Assembly: GCF_014647115.1 (NCBI RefSeq) | Contig: NZ_BMOO01000002.1 | Span: forward strand, 310,001 to 374,000 | DNA from: Halarchaeum rubridurum | Lineage (GTDB): Archaea > Halobacteriota > Halobacteria > Halobacteriales > Halobacteriaceae | Length of the DNA stretch: 64,000 nt | Direction of reading: 5' to 3' | In this document: positions 59,973 to 64,000 of the stretch, piece after piece | How the letters are laid out: every line of letters starts with the position of its first letter | Numbering within the stretch: position 1 is the stretch's first letter | The notes under the pieces: generated by a model | The model's database searches: none | What the model saw: the letters and a program-made list of their open reading frames with translations, nothing else | What the model was told of the DNA's origin: nothing | Made by a program: the position numbers and the translations under genes

Positions 59973-61415
59973 GTGTCTTCCCTCCCGAACCCCGTTCGTG
60001 CCGTCCTCCTCCGGGTCGGCCTCGCGCTCTCCCGTCTCGGGCTCGTCGAGCCGGCGAACGTCCGCCGCACGGCCGACCTCGCGTGGCCGCGCATCGTCAC
60101 CGGGCTCGCGCGGATGTCGAAGGGGGCGGCGGACGTGGCGATGGTCGGCGTCGCGCTCGGCGCGAGCGCCATCGCGGGCGTCGGCTACGCCAGCTCCTAC
60201 TGGGGGCTCGTCTTCGCGCTCGGCGGCGGCCTCGCCGCGGGCACCATCGCGCTCGTCTCCCAGCGCTACAGCGCGGGCGCGACCGAGGAACTCGCGCAGG
60301 CCGTCCGCACGAGCGCGCTCCTCGTCGTCCTCTGCTCGCTGCCGCTCGCCGCGCTCTTCGTCGCCGTCCCCGCGGAGCTCGTCGGCCTCCTCACGGACGA
60401 CGCGGCCGCAATCGGCTACGGCGCGGCCTACCTCCGCGCGCTCGGCGTGGGCGTCCCCATCGCCGCGCTGAACCTCGTCGGGAGTCGCGCGCTCGTCGGC
60501 GCGGACGACGCGTGGACCCCGATGGTCGTGCGCGCGGGCGGCGCGGCCGCGAACATCGCGCTCAACGCCGTCCTCGTCTTCGGCTTCGGCCTCGGCGCGG
60601 CCGGCGCGGGCTACGGCACCGCGGTCTCGAACGCCCTCGTCGCCGTCGTCTTCGTCGTCGGGTTCGCGCGCGGTGGCCTCCCGGGCCTCGGCGACTTCCC
60701 CGTCACCGTCTCGCCGCGCGGGCCGTACCTCCAGCCGGGGTTCGTCCGCGACGTCCTCACCATCGGCGTCCCGGTCGTCGGTCGGAACGGCATCTGGACG
60801 GTCGCTCGCTTCCCGATGCTCGCGTTCGTCGGCCTCCTCGGGAGCGACGTCCTCGCCGCCTACGTCGTCACCCGGCGCGTCTGGGGGCTGTTGAACACGC
60901 CCGGGTGGGGATTCGGGCTCGCCGCGAGCAGCCTCGTCGGGCAGGCGCTCGGCCGCGACGACGAGGCCGCAGCCGAGGTCCACGCGCGCGAAATCGCGGT
61001 CTTCTCGGCCGCCACCTACCTCCTCGCCGGCTGTCTCGTCGTCGCGTTCGCCGGCCCCATCGTCCGCCTGTTCGTCGACGACCCCGCGGGCCCCGTCGTC
61101 CCCATCGCCCGTGACCTCGTGCGCGTCGCCGCGGTCGCCGTCGTCCCGCAGGGCGTCGCCCGCGCGCTCGACGGCGCGCTCGACGCGACCGGCGACACCC
61201 GCTGGCCGTTCTACGGGCGCGTCGTCGCCATGTTCGCGCTCGCCGTCCCGCTCACGTACCTCGGCGCGACGACCGCCCTCGGCGTCGCCGGGGTCTACCT
61301 CGCGCTCTTCGCGGAGACGACCGTCCCCGCCGCGGTCAACTACTACCGCTTTCGAACCGGCGCGTGGCGCGCCATCAGCCGCGGCTACCGGCCCGACGAC
61401 GCCGCGGGCGACTGA
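59973..61415 (+). CDS. MATE-family efflux transporter (DinF/NorM type)
   Basis: A 480-residue, 12-segment protein starting with GTG, VSSLPNPVRAVLLRVGLALSRLGL. AWPRIVTGLARMSKGAADVAMVGVALGASAIAGVGYASSYWGLVFALGGGLAAGTIALVSQRYSAG is the MATE first half; PLRAPVVGRNGIWTVARFPMLAFV-like and GFGLAASSLVGQALGRDDEAAAEVHAREIAVFSAATYLLAGC mark the second. MATE proteins expel cations or drugs using Na+ or H+. The substrate is unknown. Confidence 0.85.
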   Translation: MSSLPNPVRAVLLRVGLALSRLGLVEPANVRRTADLAWPRIVTGLARMSKGAADVAMVGVALGASAIAGVGYASSYWGLVFALGGGLAAGTIALVSQRYSAGATEELAQAVRTSALLVVLCSLPLAALFVAVPAELVGLLTDDAAAIGYGAAYLRALGVGVPIAALNLVGSRALVGADDAWTPMVVRAGGAAANIALNAVLVFGFGLGAAGAGYGTAVSNALVAVVFVVGFARGGLPGLGDFPVTVSPRGPYLQPGFVRDVLTIGVPVVGRNGIWTVARFPMLAFVGLLGSDVLAAYVVTRRVWGLLNTPGWGFGLAASSLVGQALGRDDEAAAEVHAREIAVFSAATYLLAGCLVVAFAGPIVRLFVDDPAGPVVPIARDLVRVAAVAVVPQGVARALDGALDATGDTRWPFYGRVVAMFALAVPLTYLGATTALGVAGVYLALFAETTVPAAVNYYRFRTGAWRAISRGYRPDDAAGD

Positions 61416-61450
61416 CCGCCCTCGAATATCGAAGTCGATACGTCCTCGCG

Positions 61451-61465
61451 CTTACGTTCCGTAAG
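61451..61465. promoter_or_regulatory. Palindrome CTTACG-TTC-CGTAAG upstream of copA
   Basis: A perfect 6+6 base inverted repeat with a 3-base centre, 37 bases before the copA ATG, overlapping the likely core promoter. A single CTTACG half-site lies at 45389-45394 upstream of copZ. Confidence 0.5.
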
Positions 61466-61502
61466 GGCAAGTCGGTTGAACCCGGAGACCCTACACACAC
61501 CT

Positions 61503-64000
61503 ATGCCCAGAACCGAGCGGATAGACGTCCAGGGGATGTCCTGCGCCAACTGCTCGGCGACCATCGAGGACACCCTCGCCGACCTCGACGGCGTCACCGA
61601 GGCGAACGCGAACTTCGCCACCGACGAGGCGAGCGTCACCTACGACCCCGAGGCGGTGTCGCTCGAATCCATCTACGACGCCGTCGCGGACGCGGGCTAC
61701 GACCCCGTCGACGAGACGGTGACGGTGACGATAACCGACATGTCGTGTGCGAACTGCTCGCAGACGGTGCACGACGCGCTCCTCGGGATGCCCGGCGTGA
61801 TTACGGCGGACGTGAACTTCGCTACCGACGAGGCGCGCGTGCGCTACAATCCCGCAACGGCGTCGACGGCCGACCTCTACGACGCTATCGCCGACGCGGG
61901 ATACTCGCCCGTCCGCGAGACGGAGAGCACGGGCGACGCCGACGGTCAGGGCGAGAGCGAGAGCGGCGAGAGCGCGGCTGACGCCGCGCGGCGCGCGGAG
62001 ACGCGCAAACAGCGCAACCTCACGCTCTTCGGCGCGGCGTTCGCCGTCCCGCTGTTCGCGCTGATGCTCGAAGGGTTGTTCGCCCCCGACCTCCTCCCGG
62101 AGACGCTCCCCGGCACCGGCCTCCCGTTCGAGGTCGTCGGCTTCGTCCTCGCCACGCCCGTCCAGTACGTCCTCGGCAAGGAGTTCTACGCGAACTCGTA
62201 CACGGCGCTCGTGAAGAACGGCCGGGCGAACATGGACGTCCTCATCGCGCTCGGTTCCTCGACGGCGTACGTCTACAGCGTCGCCACCCTCGCCGGCCTC
62301 GTCGCCGGCGGGTCGTACTTCGACAGCGCCGCGTTCATCCTCACGTTCATCACGCTCGGTAACTACCTCGAAGCGCGCTCGAAGAGCCGCGCCGGCGAGG
62401 CCATCCGCTCCCTCCTGGAGATGGAGGCCGACACCGCGCGCGTCCTCGAAGACGGCGAGGAGCGCGAGGTCGAAATCAGTGCGGTCAAGGTCGGCGACCA
62501 CCTCGTCGTCAAGCCCGGCGAGAAGGTCCCGACGGACGGCGTCGTGGTCGAGGGCGAGTCCGCAATCGACGAGTCGATGGTGACGGGCGAGTCCGAACCC
62601 GTCGGGAAGACGCCGGGCGACGACGTGGTCGGCGGCACCGTCAACGAGAACGGCCGCCTCGTCGTCGAGGCGACGAAGGTCGGCTCCGAGACGGCGCTCC
62701 AGCAGATCGTCGAGACCGTCCGCGAGGCCCAATCGCGCCAGCCCGAGGTGCAGAACCTCGCCGACCGCATCAGCGCCTACTTCGTCCCCGCCGTCATCGC
62801 CAACGCCCTCCTCTGGGGTGTCCTCTGGTACGCCGCCCCCGGGACGCTCGCGGGCGTCGTCGAGTGGCTCCCGCTCTGGGGGCTCGTCGGCGGCGGCCCC
62901 GTCGTCGCCGGCGGGACGGTGAGCGTCTTCGAGTTCGCGGTCGTCGTCTTCGCCTCCGCGGTGCTCGTCGCGTGCCCCTGCGCGCTCGGGCTCGCCACGC
63001 CCGCGGCGACGATGATCGGCACCTCCATCGGCGCGACGAACGGCGTTCTCTTCACGGGCGGTGACGTCCTCGAACGCGTCCGCGACGTCGACACGGTCGT
63101 CTTCGACAAAACGGGGACGCTCACGAAGGGCGAGATGACGCTCACGGACGTCGTCGCGCTCGACCGCACCGCGGCGGACGGCGGCGACGCCCGCGCCGAC
63201 GGTGTCGGTAGCGGCCCCGTCGCGGCCGCGGAGGGCGGCGAGAACGCGACGCCCACCGACCCCGAGACGGACCTGCTCTACGCGGCCGCGAGCGCGGAGT
63301 CCGCGAGCGAACACCCGCTCGCCGACGCCATCGTCGCGGGCGCGACGGAGCGCGGCATCGACTACGCGACGCCCACGGACTTCGAGAACACCGCCGGGAA
63401 GGGCGTGCGCGCGACGGTCGACGGACGCGAGGTGCTCGTCGGGAACGCCGCCTTGCTCTCCGACGCCGGCGTCCCGGTCGATGCCGCCGCGGAGGCCCGC
63501 GAACGCCTCGAATCCGAGGGGAAGACCGCGATGCTCGTCGCCGTCGACGGCCGACTCGCGGGCGTCGTCGCGGCCGCGGACACCGTGAAGCCCACGGCGA
63601 AGCGCGCCGTTTCGGACCTCCAGGCGCGCGGGAAGACGGTCCGCCTCCTCACGGGCGACAACGAGCGGACGGCGCGCGCCGTCGCCGACGAACTCGGCAT
63701 TCCCGCCGAGCACGTCCGCGCCGAAGTGCTGCCGGACGAGAAGGCGGACGCCGTCGGCGCCATCCAGTCCGACGGCTCGCGCGCGATGATGGTCGGGGAC
63801 GGGGTGAACGACGCGCCCGCGCTCGCCGCCGCGTACGTCGGCGCGGCCATCGGCTCCGGCACCGACGTCGCCATCGAGGCCGCGGACGTCACGCTGATGC
63901 GCGACGACCCCGCCGACGTCCTGAAGGCCATCAACGTCTCCGACGCGACGCTCCGGAAGATAAAGCAGAACCTCTTCTGGGCGCTCGGCTACAACACCGT
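61503..64000 (+). CDS. copA: Copper-translocating P-type ATPase CopA (C-terminal end outside the window)
   Basis: The first 832 residues of a P1B-type ATPase that pumps Cu(I) out of the cell. Two HMA domains come first, with MSCANC motifs (Cys14/Cys17 and Cys82/Cys85), then a Gly/Glu/Ser-rich linker (about 140-165), membrane segments, the actuator ESMVTGESEP, the transmembrane CPC at 491-493 in VACPCALGLATPAA, the phosphorylation site DKTGT at 535-539, the nucleotide-domain HP in SASEHPLADAI and the hinge GDGVNDAPAL. The sequence is open to the window end in one frame. ATG 61503 begins MPRTERIDVQGMSCANCS. It is the probable target of the TRASH regulator at 41840-42457. Confidence 0.95.
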   Translation, partial: MPRTERIDVQGMSCANCSATIEDTLADLDGVTEANANFATDEASVTYDPEAVSLESIYDAVADAGYDPVDETVTVTITDMSCANCSQTVHDALLGMPGVITADVNFATDEARVRYNPATASTADLYDAIADAGYSPVRETESTGDADGQGESESGESAADAARRAETRKQRNLTLFGAAFAVPLFALMLEGLFAPDLLPETLPGTGLPFEVVGFVLATPVQYVLGKEFYANSYTALVKNGRANMDVLIALGSSTAYVYSVATLAGLVAGGSYFDSAAFILTFITLGNYLEARSKSRAGEAIRSLLEMEADTARVLEDGEEREVEISAVKVGDHLVVKPGEKVPTDGVVVEGESAIDESMVTGESEPVGKTPGDDVVGGTVNENGRLVVEATKVGSETALQQIVETVREAQSRQPEVQNLADRISAYFVPAVIANALLWGVLWYAAPGTLAGVVEWLPLWGLVGGGPVVAGGTVSVFEFAVVVFASAVLVACPCALGLATPAATMIGTSIGATNGVLFTGGDVLERVRDVDTVVFDKTGTLTKGEMTLTDVVALDRTAADGGDARADGVGSGPVAAAEGGENATPTDPETDLLYAAASAESASEHPLADAIVAGATERGIDYATPTDFENTAGKGVRATVDGREVLVGNAALLSDAGVPVDAAAEARERLESEGKTAMLVAVDGRLAGVVAAADTVKPTAKRAVSDLQARGKTVRLLTGDNERTARAVADELGIPAEHVRAEVLPDEKADAVGAIQSDGSRAMMVGDGVNDAPALAAAYVGAAIGSGTDVAIEAADVTLMRDDPADVLKAINVSDATLRKIKQNLFWALGYNT

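Overview
The window looks like chromosomal DNA, or a large replicon, of a halophilic archaeon (class Halobacteria). G+C is very high, the predicted proteins are rich in Asp/Glu and poor in Lys, many genes start with GTG or overlap the previous stop as ATGA/GTGA, promoters carry archaeal TATA boxes about 25-35 bases before the start codon, and there is an Orc1/Cdc6 initiator, a GTP cyclohydrolase MptA, an archaeal RNase J and a TRASH-domain Lrp/AsnC regulator. No rRNA, tRNA, CRISPR array or intact insertion sequence was found.

Bases 1-11100 are a folate and one-carbon block: an HpcH/HpaI aldolase (cut by the window edge), a VOC protein, FolD, a GcvT-fold protein that resembles the tetrahydrofolate-dependent O-demethylase LigM, MetF, PurU, a 2-hydroxyacid dehydrogenase, MptA, and PabC-PabA-PabB. 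Together these could make folate, load a methyl group on it, oxidise that group stepwise and release formate. A recurring palindrome, TATCCGA-N5-TCGGATA, lies in the intergenic spaces of this block.

Bases 11200-14000 carry UspA, MsrA, a small conserved protein and an M48 peptidase. Bases 13980-16460 are a replication origin: ORB-like repeats in inverted orientation around an A+T-rich stretch, then orc1/cdc6, then more ORB copies.

Bases 16460-25130 hold redox genes (NAD(P)-binding proteins, an aldo/keto reductase, an LLM-type oxidoreductase), an Hsp20 and a split thiamine set (thiE-thiM and thiD) with a shared GTATCAC palindrome. Bases 25147-36496 hold an RHH regulator and a nitrogen unit: the urease operon ureBCAGDEF facing away from a urea ABC transporter urtABCDE. 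Then come two tandem half-size permeases, a GNAT acetyltransferase, an alcohol-dehydrogenase-like protein and a NikR-type nickel regulator.

Bases 39930-47220 contain a PQQ-repeat lipoprotein, a UspA, a metal-handling set (Lrp/AsnC-TRASH regulator, YHS-containing permease, CopZ), a ring-cleavage-type VOC protein, a methyltransferase and an FKBP. Bases 47220-52240 look accessory: a 1,399-residue type IIG restriction-modification protein with a low-G+C specificity segment sits between two paralogous NTF2-like genes. The remainder holds RNase J, an NAD(P)-binding protein, a three-gene Dps-like operon with an iron-box palindrome and one frameshifted member, two MFS transporters, a MATE transporter and the start of a copper P-type ATPase that runs off the window.
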